Shown: positions 8,943 through 18,518, numbered from the stretch's first letter. The stretch is 64,000 nt of DNA from Dyella lipolytica (GCF_030160075.1 NZ_BSNQ01000003.1:2224128-2288127), one strand, 5' to 3'. Notes: generated from the sequence alone by a model not told the origin. Numbers and translations: made by a program.

Positions 8943-10205
8943 ATGAATCGATTCCGCATGCTTGCCGCGCTGGCGCTGATCTACATGGTCTTCGCGATCC
9001 TGCTCAATAGCGTCGGCACGGTTATCCTGCAATCGATCTCTACCTTCGGCGTCGACAAGCCACAGGCCAGCCTGCTGGAACTGTTCAAGGATCTGCCGAT
9101 CGCGATCACCTCTCTGCTGGTCGCTTCCTTCCTTCCCCTGTTCGGCTACCGGCGCGCGATGATGATCGCGCTCGGCATCGTCGCCTTTGCCTGCGTGCTG
9201 ATGCCGCTCTATCCGAGCTTCCATACCACCGAGCTGCTTTTTACGTGCGTCGGCATTTCGTTTGCGCTGACCAAAGTAGCCGTGTATTCCTCGATCGGTT
9301 TGTTGACCAACGACCGCAGCGAGCACGGCCGTCTCACCAACACCGTCGAAGGGCTATTCATGGTGGGCGTGCTGATAGCCGGCTGGCTGTTCAGTGCCTT
9401 CGTCGATCGTAGTGCACCGGCAAATCCTTCGTGGCTCAACGTCTACTGGGTGCTTGCGGTGATCTGCGTACTTGTGATCGTGCTGCTCGCTACGTCGCAG
9501 CTCGACGAATCGGCTGCGCGTACCGATGAAACGACATCGATGCGCGGCTCGCTCGCCGAAATGCTGCATCTGTTCTTGCGGCCGCTGGTTTATGTATTCC
9601 TCGCCTCGGCCTTTCTGTACGTGTTGATCGAGCAGAGCTTCAGCACCTGGCTGCCGACCTTCAATAACGAAATACTCAAGCTGCCCAATGCGATGAGCAT
9701 CCAGGTCGCCAGCATCCTCGCCGCCGCATCGGCCATCGGCCGCATCACAGCCGGACAAGTGCTTCGCCGCATGCCTTGGTATGCGCTGTTGAACCTGTGC
9801 GTGGTCGGCATGGGGTTGCTGGTCACGCTGACCTTGCCGCTGGCGCACGGTGTAACGGCACGCACCGATATCGGCTGGTTCAACGCTCCGATTGCCGCGT
9901 ACCTGATCCCGCTGATCGGCTTGCTGATGGCGCCGATCTATCCAGTGATCAATTCCGTAGCACTGAGCTCATTGCCGAAACCTTCGCATGCGGCAATGAC
10001 CGGTTTGATCGTGATTTTTTCCGCACTCGGCGGCACCCTCGGCTCCCGCATCACCGCCATTATCTTTTCACGCTTCAACGGCATTCACGCGTTCTATTTC
10101 TCGCTGGTGCCCATGTCGCTGATCTTGATCACGCTATTCCTCTTCAAGCGCGAAACCGATCGGGCGGGCCAGAAGACGGCACGCATCACCTTCACGGCCA
10201 AATAG
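8943..10205 (+). CDS. MFS transporter, probable sugar permease
   Basis: Inner-membrane major facilitator of 420 residues with about 12 hydrophobic segments. The first begins at residue 5 (MLAALALIYMVFAILLNSVG). A basic loop after helix 2 (FGYRRAMM) and the central cytoplasmic loop (about residues 185-205) fit the MFS fold. The frame is open from 8802, but ATG 8943 places the first helix at the N-terminus and excludes the hairpin DNA. By context it would move the disaccharide or glucose released in the periplasm into the cell, feeding the GH65-phosphoglucomutase fusion. Similarity is general to sugar MFS proteins; the substrate is inferred only from neighbours. Confidence 0.8.
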   Translation: MNRFRMLAALALIYMVFAILLNSVGTVILQSISTFGVDKPQASLLELFKDLPIAITSLLVASFLPLFGYRRAMMIALGIVAFACVLMPLYPSFHTTELLFTCVGISFALTKVAVYSSIGLLTNDRSEHGRLTNTVEGLFMVGVLIAGWLFSAFVDRSAPANPSWLNVYWVLAVICVLVIVLLATSQLDESAARTDETTSMRGSLAEMLHLFLRPLVYVFLASAFLYVLIEQSFSTWLPTFNNEILKLPNAMSIQVASILAAASAIGRITAGQVLRRMPWYALLNLCVVGMGLLVTLTLPLAHGVTARTDIGWFNAPIAAYLIPLIGLLMAPIYPVINSVALSSLPKPSHAAMTGLIVIFSALGGTLGSRITAIIFSRFNGIHAFYFSLVPMSLILITLFLFKRETDRAGQKTARITFTAK

Positions 10206-10250
10206 CGCTGTCCGGGCCGAAACGTGCAACGCGCCATCGCTGGAGTTTCC

Positions 10251-12497
10251 ATGAGTTTTCGCAACATCGGCATGTTGGGACTGTTTCTTGCTGCGTGCGC
10301 CGCCGCGGCCACCGCCCGGGGTGCCACGGATCCAAGCTTTTTGCTCACCGCCACGTCCGATAACTTCGGCAGCTACTTTCCCAGCTATTTGGCGAACGGC
10401 TATTTCTCCACGATGACCTCGCCACGCGGCACCGAGCCGAATCGCGCATACATGGTCGCGTTCATGGATTACGACAAAGCCGACATTTCGCGCCCCGCAG
10501 CGATACCGGGCTGGAGCGAGATCGACTACAACCCCGGCGGAGGCTGGCTGAATGCGACACGCCTGGACAAGAAGATCTTTGCGGACTATTCGCAAACGCT
10601 GGACATGTACGACGGCACGCTCACCACACGCTATCGCTTCGACTACGCCAACAAAGCGACGGACGTGCAGGTGGTTACCTTCGTCAGCCAGGCCAATGCG
10701 CATCTCGCTGCGACGCAAATCACCATCACGCCGCAATTCGACGGCAGTGTGGAACTCACCTTTCCGCTTCGCCTGTGGTCCGAATACCAGCCGCGCTTTC
10801 CGATTGGAAGCATGAGCGGCGATCAGATGATCGCGTCGGTCATAGCGAGCGGGCAAACGCTCGATAACAAGCCGATACCGACCCCCGATCGCGCTGCGGT
10901 GTGGTATCCGGGCTACACCCAGGTGTTATCCAGCGACGGCAACACCAAGGCACTGACATTGTGGCTCGATGGCCGCGCCAAGCAAGGCCTGAGCATGGCC
11001 GAGGCGGCGGCGATCGAATTGCCTGCATCGTTGACCGTAGAGAACGTAAAACTCGAGAAGACCCACGACCTGCTCTCCTTGCACATCACTGCGAAGGTGA
11101 AAAAAGGCGTGACATACACCTTCACCAAATACCTCGCCGCTTCGCGCCAGGATTGGGGCGGTGCGGCGAAAGACGATGTCGTGCTTGCCACGCAGGCACG
11201 ACAAGCGGGCTTTGCGGCACTGCTCGCCAGACACCGGGCCACGTGGAACGAACTGTGGCAGTCCGACATCGTCGTGGACGGCGATCCGCAAGTTCAGAAG
11301 GCCGTGCATTCCGATCTCTACTATCTGCTTTCCAACACCACCGTCGATACGGCGTGGCCCATGGGCGCCTGCGCACTGACGCCGAACTACGCAGGCCATG
11401 CGTTCTGGGATAGCGACTCCTGGGTGTTCCCCGCACTGCTTCTGCTGCATCCCGAGCGCGCCAAGCCGATCGTGATGTTCCGTCATCGCACCATGCAACC
11501 GGCGCGCGAGCGTGCCGTGCAATATGGGGCCAAGGGCACGATGTATCCGTGGGAAGCCGATCCGCAAACCGGCGTCGACAATACGCCGCACTTCGCCTAC
11601 GGCGTCTATCGCGAGATCCACGTCAACGCCGATATCGCCATCGCGCAATGGCAGTACTACCTCGCCAGCGGCGACACTGCGTGGCTGAAGCAATACGGTT
11701 GGCCGGTGATCCACGAGATCGCGCAGTTCTGGGCCAGCCGCGTCACCTACGACAAGGCGCAAGATCGCTACGAAATCATGCACGTCACGTCGCCGGACGA
11801 GGCTTATGACGACGTGCCAAACGATTCGTTCACCAATGCCGCGGCGCGCAAGGCGCTGCTGATCGCTATTGAAGCAGCGAAAGCAGTCGGCGAGCCAGCC
11901 GATCCGCAGTGGTCAAACATGGCAGCCAAGATGTACATCCCGTTCCTTGAGAAGGAACAACGTCATCTCGATTTCGACGAATCCGTACCGCACGACAAAA
12001 TCACGTGGATGGGTTCCTCGCTGGCGTGGTTGATGTATCCCAACCTCGACCTGCCGATGTCGGAAACCGTGCGCCGGAACGATTTCGACTTCCAGCTGCA
12101 CGAGCTGAAAGTCCATGGTGACGATCCGAACGAAATGATGATGGTGATGCTTGCAGTCGCGGCTTCCGAGCTGGGTGATGCGAAGACCGCCGGCGACTGG
12201 ATTCAACGTAACCTGGTCGGCTTTCTCAAGCCTCCCTTCAACGTACGCACCGAAACAGTCGCCAACAACGCGGGCTACATCCTCGCCACGTCGGCGGGCT
12301 TCGTGCAAAGCATGGTGTATGGCCTTACCGGCCTGCGTATCGACGACAAGGGGCTCGACGCGGCGTACGCGCCCACGTTGCCGCCAACGTGGACATCGCT
12401 GACGCTCAAACGCATCCGTTTCCAGGGCAAGCAATACGACATTACCGTGCAGCGCGACGCGCAAGGCAAGGCGACGTTGATACGTCATGCATTGTGA
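10251..12497 (+). CDS. GH65 family hydrolase, predicted lipoprotein
   Basis: Exported glycoside hydrolase family 65 protein of 748 residues. The N-terminus has a lipoprotein signal (GLFLAAC, lipid cysteine at C16), suggesting membrane anchoring on the periplasmic or outer face. The GH65 core includes HAFWDSDSWVFPALLLLHP and VTSPDEAYDD, where E517 is the expected general acid. It differs from the cytoplasmic GH65 paralogue at 3114-6146 in being exported, where free phosphate is scarce. A hydrolase role, as in the known GH65 alpha-1,2-glucosidases (kojibiose hydrolases) and acid trehalases, is therefore more likely than phosphorolysis; this is inference. ATG 10251 is chosen because the signal peptide starts there and GGAG lies 8 nt upstream. 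It is 46 nt upstream of the trehalase gene, probably in one transcript. Confidence 0.85.
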   Translation: MSFRNIGMLGLFLAACAAAATARGATDPSFLLTATSDNFGSYFPSYLANGYFSTMTSPRGTEPNRAYMVAFMDYDKADISRPAAIPGWSEIDYNPGGGWLNATRLDKKIFADYSQTLDMYDGTLTTRYRFDYANKATDVQVVTFVSQANAHLAATQITITPQFDGSVELTFPLRLWSEYQPRFPIGSMSGDQMIASVIASGQTLDNKPIPTPDRAAVWYPGYTQVLSSDGNTKALTLWLDGRAKQGLSMAEAAAIELPASLTVENVKLEKTHDLLSLHITAKVKKGVTYTFTKYLAASRQDWGGAAKDDVVLATQARQAGFAALLARHRATWNELWQSDIVVDGDPQVQKAVHSDLYYLLSNTTVDTAWPMGACALTPNYAGHAFWDSDSWVFPALLLLHPERAKPIVMFRHRTMQPARERAVQYGAKGTMYPWEADPQTGVDNTPHFAYGVYREIHVNADIAIAQWQYYLASGDTAWLKQYGWPVIHEIAQFWASRVTYDKAQDRYEIMHVTSPDEAYDDVPNDSFTNAAARKALLIAIEAAKAVGEPADPQWSNMAAKMYIPFLEKEQRHLDFDESVPHDKITWMGSSLAWLMYPNLDLPMSETVRRNDFDFQLHELKVHGDDPNEMMMVMLAVAASELGDAKTAGDWIQRNLVGFLKPPFNVRTETVANNAGYILATSAGFVQSMVYGLTGLRIDDKGLDAAYAPTLPPTWTSLTLKRIRFQGKQYDITVQRDAQGKATLIRHAL

Positions 12498-12543
12498 AAA
12501 AGAGACGCCACACCACGCAAAACGCATTGATGGGTGAACAAAC

Positions 12544-14196
12544 ATGAAGCTCTCAACATTCTCCCTGCTGCTTCTATCGGCGACGCTCAGTACGGGAACG
12601 ATGGCGACGCAACCGGATCCCGCCAAAACGCGCGCCTATATCGACCAGGCTTGGAGCACGCTCACGCGCTCGACGGACGACTGCGCGTCACTGGTGGATA
12701 TCAAGGTCGCCAATCGCCCGGTGCTCTACGTACCCGCGCAATTCTCCATGCCGGTGGACCTGGCTCAGGTGCAGAAGCGCTGCAACGTCGACGTGCAACC
12801 CCTGCCGCGCGCCATCGAAAACCTGGGCGATGTCGACGCGACAAAGCTGCCCGCACAGGGCCTGCTCTATCTGCCGCACCCTTATGTCGTTCCCGGTGGC
12901 TTCTTCAACGAAATGTACGGTTGGGACAGCTACTTCATCACGCTCGGCCTGATTGCCGACCACCACATCGACCTCGCGCGCAGCATGGTCGACAACGCCT
13001 TGTTTGAAGTGCAGTACTACGGCGGCGTGCTCAACGCGAACCGCAGCTATTACCTGAGTCGTTCGCAGCCGCCGTTCCTCTCCGCCATGATGGCGGCCCT
13101 GCTCGACGATCCGACGAGCTTTCACAACGCATCTGAAAAGCGCGCCTGGCTTGAACAGGCCTATCCGCTTGCCGTGCGCAATTATCGGATCTGGACACGA
13201 CCGGAGCATCGCGCTGGCGATACCGGCTTGGCGCGTTACTACGACCTGGGCAGTGGTCCCGTGCTGGAAGCGCTCGACAGTGAGTTTTATCGCGGCGTGA
13301 TCAAGTGGCTGCTGGCGCATCCGTCCGAGAATCCCGGTTATCTCGTGAAAGCGTCGGAACATCCGGATGACGCCGAGGCGGCACGCCTGAAAACGGAAAG
13401 CTGCGACGTGCGCGCGTCGAAGGTCTGCGCCGGCGCATGGGTGGATGGCTATCGACTCACGGCCGACTACTACCACGGCGATCGCGCCATGCGCGAATCG
13501 GGCTTCGACACCAATTTCCACTTCGGTCCGTTCGGCGGTTCCACGCATCACTATGCGGCGGTGGATTTGAACAGCTTGCTCTATCGCTACGAACGCGACT
13601 TGCACGATTTCGCCATGCGGCTGGGCAAGACGGCGGATGCCGAGCGCTGGACGCAAGCGGCGGCGGCGCGCAAGCGAGCGATGAACAAATACTTGTGGCG
13701 CCCCGAATTTGGCATGTATCGCGATTACGATTTTGTCGCCGGCAAGCCTTCCGATGCGCCTTACCTCACCACCTTCTATCCACTGTGGGCCGGCGCCGCT
13801 TCGGCGCAACAAGCGGCAGCAGTCCGCGACAAGCTTTCCATTTTCGAACTGCCTGGCGGACTGACGATGGACAACCGTTCCAGCGGCACGCAATGGAACA
13901 GTCCCTTCGGCTGGGCACCGACCAATTGGCTGGCGGTATCCGGTCTCGACGCCTATGGTTTTCACGACGATGCACGCCGCATCGCCGGCAAGTTCGACGC
14001 CACCGTCGATCGCAGCTTCGCGGCGGACGGCACCATTCGCGAGAAATACAATATGGCGCTGGGCAATGCCGACGTGAAGGTGAGTGCGGGCTACACCGCG
14101 AATGTGATTGGTTTCGGGTGGACCAACGGCGTGTACCTGAAGCTGCAAGAGATCTTGCATGGCCCGTCCGCCACACAACCCGTCATCGTGAAGTAA
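12544..14196 (+). CDS. treA: Periplasmic trehalase, GH37
   Basis: Hydrolyses alpha,alpha-trehalose to two glucose in the periplasm. The 550-residue protein has a signal peptide (residues 1 to about 21, LLLLSATLSTGTMA). Signature 1 appears as PGGFFNEMYGWDSY and signature 2 as QWNSPFGWAPTNW. The usual catalytic acid position is kept as D322 (SGFDTNF) and the base as E500 (IREKYN), judged by alignment with E. coli TreA in memory. The segment around D322 departs from the common SGWDFSSRW, so it may be a divergent subgroup with a changed substrate. It is probably cotranscribed with the GH65 lipoprotein gene upstream. Export of both enzymes with the TonB receptor suggests glucose is released outside the inner membrane. 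Confidence 0.88.
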   Translation: MKLSTFSLLLLSATLSTGTMATQPDPAKTRAYIDQAWSTLTRSTDDCASLVDIKVANRPVLYVPAQFSMPVDLAQVQKRCNVDVQPLPRAIENLGDVDATKLPAQGLLYLPHPYVVPGGFFNEMYGWDSYFITLGLIADHHIDLARSMVDNALFEVQYYGGVLNANRSYYLSRSQPPFLSAMMAALLDDPTSFHNASEKRAWLEQAYPLAVRNYRIWTRPEHRAGDTGLARYYDLGSGPVLEALDSEFYRGVIKWLLAHPSENPGYLVKASEHPDDAEAARLKTESCDVRASKVCAGAWVDGYRLTADYYHGDRAMRESGFDTNFHFGPFGGSTHHYAAVDLNSLLYRYERDLHDFAMRLGKTADAERWTQAAAARKRAMNKYLWRPEFGMYRDYDFVAGKPSDAPYLTTFYPLWAGAASAQQAAAVRDKLSIFELPGGLTMDNRSSGTQWNSPFGWAPTNWLAVSGLDAYGFHDDARRIAGKFDATVDRSFAADGTIREKYNMALGNADVKVSAGYTANVIGFGWTNGVYLKLQEILHGPSATQPVIVK

Positions 14197-14250
14197 TTCG
14201 AAGTTATGCGTAGGTTGATGATGAACGTGGCCCGCTCTAAGGGGAACATC

Positions 14251-15312
14251 ATGCATGTAGTACGCCTTCTTTCTGCCGCATCAGCCTTCCTGCTGTGCAC
14301 AGCCGCATTCGCACAAAACGCCTCTCCCAGTGTCACTCCCGACGGCAGCGTAAGCTCGTCAGTTGCGACCGTGCCCTACTCGGCCCTCGCCTCGCCGGAA
14401 GCGCACGACTTTTTTCCCAAGATGCTGGCCGCGGGTAGCAAGGCGCCACCGATAACCGCACCGATCGCGCAGAACCGTGCCTTCTACGACCGCATGAACA
14501 GCGATCGCGCCGCGCGCATGGAAAAGCTCTATCCGGTGAAGATCCATAGCGAGACCATCGCCGGCGTCGGCACCGATGTCGTGCTGCCCGCGGAAGGTAT
14601 TGCGCCGGAAAATCGCGATCGCGTGCTGATCAATCTGCATGGCGGCGGCTTCCTGTGGGGGGCGCACAGCGGTGGCCTGGTCGAATCCATCCCCATCGCC
14701 AGCATCGGTCGGATCAAGGTCATCAGCGTGGACTACCGGCAAGGGCCCGAGCACACCTTTCCGGCCGCCAGCGACGATGTGGAGGCGGTCTATCGCGCCT
14801 TGCTCAAGCAGTACAAGCCCGCCCAGATCGGCATCTACGGCTGCTCCGCAGGCGGCATCCTCACCAGCGAGGCGGTTGCCCGCTTTATCACCGACCAGCT
14901 TCCCGTTCCTGGCGCCATCGGCACCTTTTGCGGCTCGCTGGTGGATGTCAGCGGCGATTCGGCCTATGTCGCCCCGTTGTTGAACGGTCAGGGCATACCG
15001 GCGCATCCGCTAGGGCTGGCCGAGCTGCCCTATTTCCACGGTGTAAATCTAAACGATCCGCTGGTGCAGCCGGGGCTGTCGCCGACCCTGCTGGCCAAAT
15101 TCCCGCCCACGTTGTTGATCACCGGTACGCGCGACATGACGATGAGTTCGGTGCTCTATAGCCAGCAGCTGCTGGACCGCGCCGGTGCCCAGACCGAACT
15201 GCATGTTTGGGAAGGCATGTGGCACTCCTTCTTCTCCGACCCGGAGCTGCCCGAGTCGAAGGAGGCCTATCGCACCATCGTCCATTTTTTCCTACAACAC
15301 TTGAGTCGTTGA
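14251..15312 (+). CDS. Secreted alpha/beta-hydrolase esterase (HSL type)
   Basis: Exported carboxylesterase-like enzyme of 353 residues. A signal peptide (residues 1 to about 21, ending TAAFA) is followed by an alpha/beta-hydrolase fold of the hormone-sensitive lipase group: oxyanion motif HGGG at H130, nucleophile S199 in GCSAGG, acid D295 (GTRDM) and base H325 (MWHSFF). ATG 14251 is preferred over 14206 because AAGGGGAA lies about 6 nt upstream and the signal peptide follows at once. It is the last gene before pilR and could deacylate esterified sugars taken up by the locus, but the sequence does not show the substrate. Confidence 0.8.
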   Translation: MHVVRLLSAASAFLLCTAAFAQNASPSVTPDGSVSSSVATVPYSALASPEAHDFFPKMLAAGSKAPPITAPIAQNRAFYDRMNSDRAARMEKLYPVKIHSETIAGVGTDVVLPAEGIAPENRDRVLINLHGGGFLWGAHSGGLVESIPIASIGRIKVISVDYRQGPEHTFPAASDDVEAVYRALLKQYKPAQIGIYGCSAGGILTSEAVARFITDQLPVPGAIGTFCGSLVDVSGDSAYVAPLLNGQGIPAHPLGLAELPYFHGVNLNDPLVQPGLSPTLLAKFPPTLLITGTRDMTMSSVLYSQQLLDRAGAQTELHVWEGMWHSFFSDPELPESKEAYRTIVHFFLQHLSR

Positions 15313-15334
15313 CGCTACGTACACACATCGCGCT

Positions 15335-15363
15335 TTGCCACTGACGGGCGCGGCGAGTATCCT
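15335..15363 (+). promoter_or_regulatory. Candidate sigma-70 promoter for pilR
   Basis: TTGCCA at 15335-15340, a 17-bp spacer and TATCCT at 15358-15363, 29 nt before the pilR start. This gives pilR its own promoter, as expected given its distance from pilS. Confidence 0.5.
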
Positions 15364-15392
15364 GAAACACACCCTACCTTCGCCTCCGGACC

Positions 15393-16835
15393 ATGAGCCA
15401 ACAGACCGTCCTGGTCATCGACGACGAACGCGATATCCGCGAACTGCTCACCATCACCCTAGGCCGCATGGACCTGAAGGTCGATGCCGTCGGCACCGTG
15501 GCCGAGGCGCGCCACGCGCTAGGTGAACGCAGCTACGACCTGTGCTTCACCGACATGCGCCTGCCCGACGGTAGCGGCCAGGAAGTGATCGAGCTGATCG
15601 CAGCGGAACATCCCGATACGCCCGTGGCGATGATCACCGCCTACGGCAATGTCGACGCGGCCGTGACCGCACTGAAGGCCGGCGCCTTCGACTTCGTCTC
15701 CAAACCGGTCGACATCCAGATGCTCCGCCGGCTCGTGCGCACCGCGCTGAAACTGGCCGAGGAAAAACGCAGCGGCGCCGGTGCCGGCAGTGCAGCGACC
15801 CATTCCAGCGATCGCCTGATCGGCGACTCGGCGGTCATGCAGCAGGTGCGCAGCACCATCGGCAAACTGGCCCGCAACCAGGCGCCTGTCTACATCGCCG
15901 GCGAATCAGGCGTGGGCAAGGAGCTGGTGGCGCGGCTGATCCACGAACAAGGGCCGCGCGCCACCGGACCGTTCGTACCGGTCAACTGCGGCGCGATTCC
16001 GTCGGAGCTGATGGAAAGCGAATTCTTCGGCCATCGCAAAGGCAGCTTCACGGGCGCCGGCGCCGACAAAGAAGGCCTGTTCCAGGCCGCCCACGGCGGC
16101 ACGCTGTTCCTGGACGAAGTCGCTGAGCTGCCCCTGCACATGCAGGTGAAGCTGCTGCGCGCGATCCAGGAAAAAGCCGTGCGCCCGATCGGCGCCCGCG
16201 AGGAAGTGGCCGTGGACGTGCGCATTCTCTCCGCCACTCACAAAAACCTCGCCGCGCTCGTCGACCAGAGCCAGTTCCGCCAGGATCTGTTCTACCGCAT
16301 CAACGTGATCGAGCTGCGCGTGCCGCCGCTGCGCGAACGTCGCGGTGATGTGTCGCTGCTCGCCGATTTCGTGCTGCGTCAGCTCGCCGCGAAGAGCAAG
16401 AGCGAAAGCGGCGCCGTGCGCCTGCTGCCCGAAGCGCGACAAGCGCTGGAGGAATACGACTTCCCAGGCAACGTGCGCGAGCTGGAAAACATTCTCGAAC
16501 GCGCCGTCGCCATGTGCGATGGCGACCGCATCGACACCACCGATCTGATGCTGCCGCAACGCCCGCCACGTCAGAGCGCGGATACCGCCGCCGCCATGCA
16601 TACCCATCATCATGCGCAATCCGGCGTTACGCAGCTCGGTTCCGCACCTTCCGCACCACCGGCCCCCGCACCATCCAGCGAACTGCCGCTGGATGACTAC
16701 ATCAGCAATCTCGAACGCACGGCGATCATGAAGGCGTTGGAAGAATCGCGCTACAACAAGACCGCCGCAGCACGGAAGCTGGGTATCACGTTCCGTGCAT
16801 TGCGCTACAAGCTAAAGAAACTCGGCATCGACTAG
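15393..16835 (+). CDS. pilR: Sigma-54 response regulator PilR
   Basis: NtrC-type activator of sigma-54 promoters, classically that of the major pilin gene. The 480-residue protein has a receiver domain (residues 1-125, phospho-acceptor D54 in CFTDMRLPDGSG), a AAA+ domain (Walker A GESGVGKE, sigma-54 contact loop GSFTGA, Walker B GTLFLDE) and a C-terminal Fis-type helix-turn-helix (NKTAAARKLGITFRALRYKLKKLGI). A histidine-rich, proline-rich linker precedes the last domain. The GSFTGA form of the loop is normal for PilR. Its cognate kinase PilS is at 254-1858. It converges on the three-gene phosphorelay operon with only 27 nt between stops. Confidence 0.92.
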   Translation: MSQQTVLVIDDERDIRELLTITLGRMDLKVDAVGTVAEARHALGERSYDLCFTDMRLPDGSGQEVIELIAAEHPDTPVAMITAYGNVDAAVTALKAGAFDFVSKPVDIQMLRRLVRTALKLAEEKRSGAGAGSAATHSSDRLIGDSAVMQQVRSTIGKLARNQAPVYIAGESGVGKELVARLIHEQGPRATGPFVPVNCGAIPSELMESEFFGHRKGSFTGAGADKEGLFQAAHGGTLFLDEVAELPLHMQVKLLRAIQEKAVRPIGAREEVAVDVRILSATHKNLAALVDQSQFRQDLFYRINVIELRVPPLRERRGDVSLLADFVLRQLAAKSKSESGAVRLLPEARQALEEYDFPGNVRELENILERAVAMCDGDRIDTTDLMLPQRPPRQSADTAAAMHTHHHAQSGVTQLGSAPSAPPAPAPSSELPLDDYISNLERTAIMKALEESRYNKTAAARKLGITFRALRYKLKKLGID

Positions 16836-16862
16836 CAGGCTTTTCGGGTTCCCGTAGACCGT

Positions 16863-18446
16863 CTATTCGCGACCGACACGCGCGGTACGTGTGTTGTTCA
16901 ACGCTTCGCGTACTGCTTGCAGCAATGCCCTGGTGCTCACTGGCTTGTTCAGGCGACGAAGCTGACCGGGCACCGGAAACATGTCGGCATCGAGCCGATC
17001 GTCTGTCCTGCAGAGCACCAGCACGCCATTGCGATAGCCGTACTGGCTCAATGCCGCCAAAGTGCGCTCGCTGGTGAACAGGCTCATGTCCGCGTCCATC
17101 ACTACGAGATCGGGCAGACCGCAGGCTTCGATCCATTGCAGTGCCGCGGTGCCGCTCTGGCTCGCGTGTACTTCGTAACCCCAGGTATCGAGGGTGTCGG
17201 TCAGCAGCGTGAGCTGCCCGGCTTCTTCCACCACCAGCAACACGTGTTCGGCATTGCCGTGCAGGCTGGTGTCGCCATCCATGAGCGCGGATGCGTCGGC
17301 GGCGGGACGGGACAAGGGAATATAGATCTCGAAACAGCTACCTTCGCCCGGAATGCTGTCCAGGCGCATCACACCGCCGTGGCTGGCGACGATGCGGCGG
17401 CAGGAAAGCAGACCAAGCCCGGTACCGCCTTCCTTGGTAGTGAAGAACGGCTCGAACAATCGCTTGAGCACTTCCTCGGGCATACCTTGGCCGGTGTCGG
17501 AGACCGAGAGACGCACGTAATCGCCCGCCAGCGATTCTTCGTGTTCCAGAAAGAAGTCGCTACCCAATGACACCTTGGTGGTGACGACGCGCAAGATGCC
17601 GCCATCGGGCATGGCCTGGATCGCATTGAGGCAAAGGTTGAGCAGACACTGCTGCAACTCGGTGTGGTTGCCCTCGAAGCTGAGCTCGGGATCGGTCACT
17701 TCGATGTCCAGGTGCACCGAACGCGGCACACTTCCCTGCAGCAGCAAGGCCAGCGCGTCGATCAGCGCTTGCGCCCTGACCTGCTCGGCTCGCCGCGCGC
17801 CGCGTGCGAACGACAGCATGGATTGCACCATCTCCAATCCGCGTCGCCCGCAATCGCGCACCAGCGCGCCGAGTCGCGCCAGGCGCGGATCGTCCTGGTA
17901 ATCCTGCAGACTGTCGCCGGCCAGCAACAGCGGCTGCAGCAGGTTGCGCAAGTCGTGACTCAAACCGCCGGCCAGCATGGCGAGACTTTCGAAACGTTGG
18001 ACGCGGATCAGTTCGGCCTCGGCATGCGCCCGCGCGCGTTGTTCTTCCGCTTCGCGCAGGGCGCGACGCACGGCGGAGGCCAACCGCGCCGGATTCTGTT
18101 TCAAGATGTAGTCGGTGGCGCCTTCGCGCAGCGCTGCGATGGCCGCCTCCTCGCCGAGGGTGGCCGAGACGTAGATGAAGGGAATATCCACGCTATGGTC
18201 GCGCAATAGCTCCAGCGCACGCTGTCCGGAAAAGCCGGGCATGCTCAAGTCCGATAGCACGATGTGCGGTTTGAACTGCTCCAGCGTTTCGACAAAGGCC
18301 GGCTCGTCATCGACCAGACGCACGTCATAGTCGATACCGTCGGCCTGCAACTCGGTGAGGATCAGCTCGGCATCGAGAGGACTGTCCTCCACCTGCAGGA
18401 CACGAATGCGAGGCAGCGATCGTTGATGGTTGGACTTATCCGGCAT
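16863..18446 (-). CDS. Hybrid sensor kinase: receiver-kinase-receiver
   Basis: Soluble signalling protein of 527 residues with no membrane segment. An N-terminal receiver has D66 in HIVLSDLSMPG. A coiled linker (about 125-150) leads to a HisKA-like domain with H164 in GGLSHDLRNLLQP and an HATPase with DTGQGMPEEV and GTGLGLLS. A second receiver-like domain has D451 in LVVMDADMS and a conserved lysine in LNKPV. It is the third gene of an operon read from 20770, after a CHASE3 kinase and a single-domain receiver. It could take phosphate from the upstream receiver or pass it back. No DNA-binding or enzymatic output domain is present, so the final target must be elsewhere. Confidence 0.85.
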   Translation of the reverse strand: MPDKSNHQRSLPRIRVLQVEDSPLDAELILTELQADGIDYDVRLVDDEPAFVETLEQFKPHIVLSDLSMPGFSGQRALELLRDHSVDIPFIYVSATLGEEAAIAALREGATDYILKQNPARLASAVRRALREAEEQRARAHAEAELIRVQRFESLAMLAGGLSHDLRNLLQPLLLAGDSLQDYQDDPRLARLGALVRDCGRRGLEMVQSMLSFARGARRAEQVRAQALIDALALLLQGSVPRSVHLDIEVTDPELSFEGNHTELQQCLLNLCLNAIQAMPDGGILRVVTTKVSLGSDFFLEHEESLAGDYVRLSVSDTGQGMPEEVLKRLFEPFFTTKEGGTGLGLLSCRRIVASHGGVMRLDSIPGEGSCFEIYIPLSRPAADASALMDGDTSLHGNAEHVLLVVEEAGQLTLLTDTLDTWGYEVHASQSGTAALQWIEACGLPDLVVMDADMSLFTSERTLAALSQYGYRNGVLVLCRTDDRLDADMFPVPGQLRRLNKPVSTRALLQAVREALNNTRTARVGRE

Positions 18447-18518
18447 CCTGCGGGCCTCTGGGTCACCCTATCCATCATATTTCAATGCATTGCCGCCGGC
18501 GCGCTTCTATCGTGGTCC

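Noticed and set aside
12688-14256. A 522-codon minus-strand frame opposite the trehalase
   Set aside because: No domain, no ribosome-binding site, and wholly covered by the trehalase gene.
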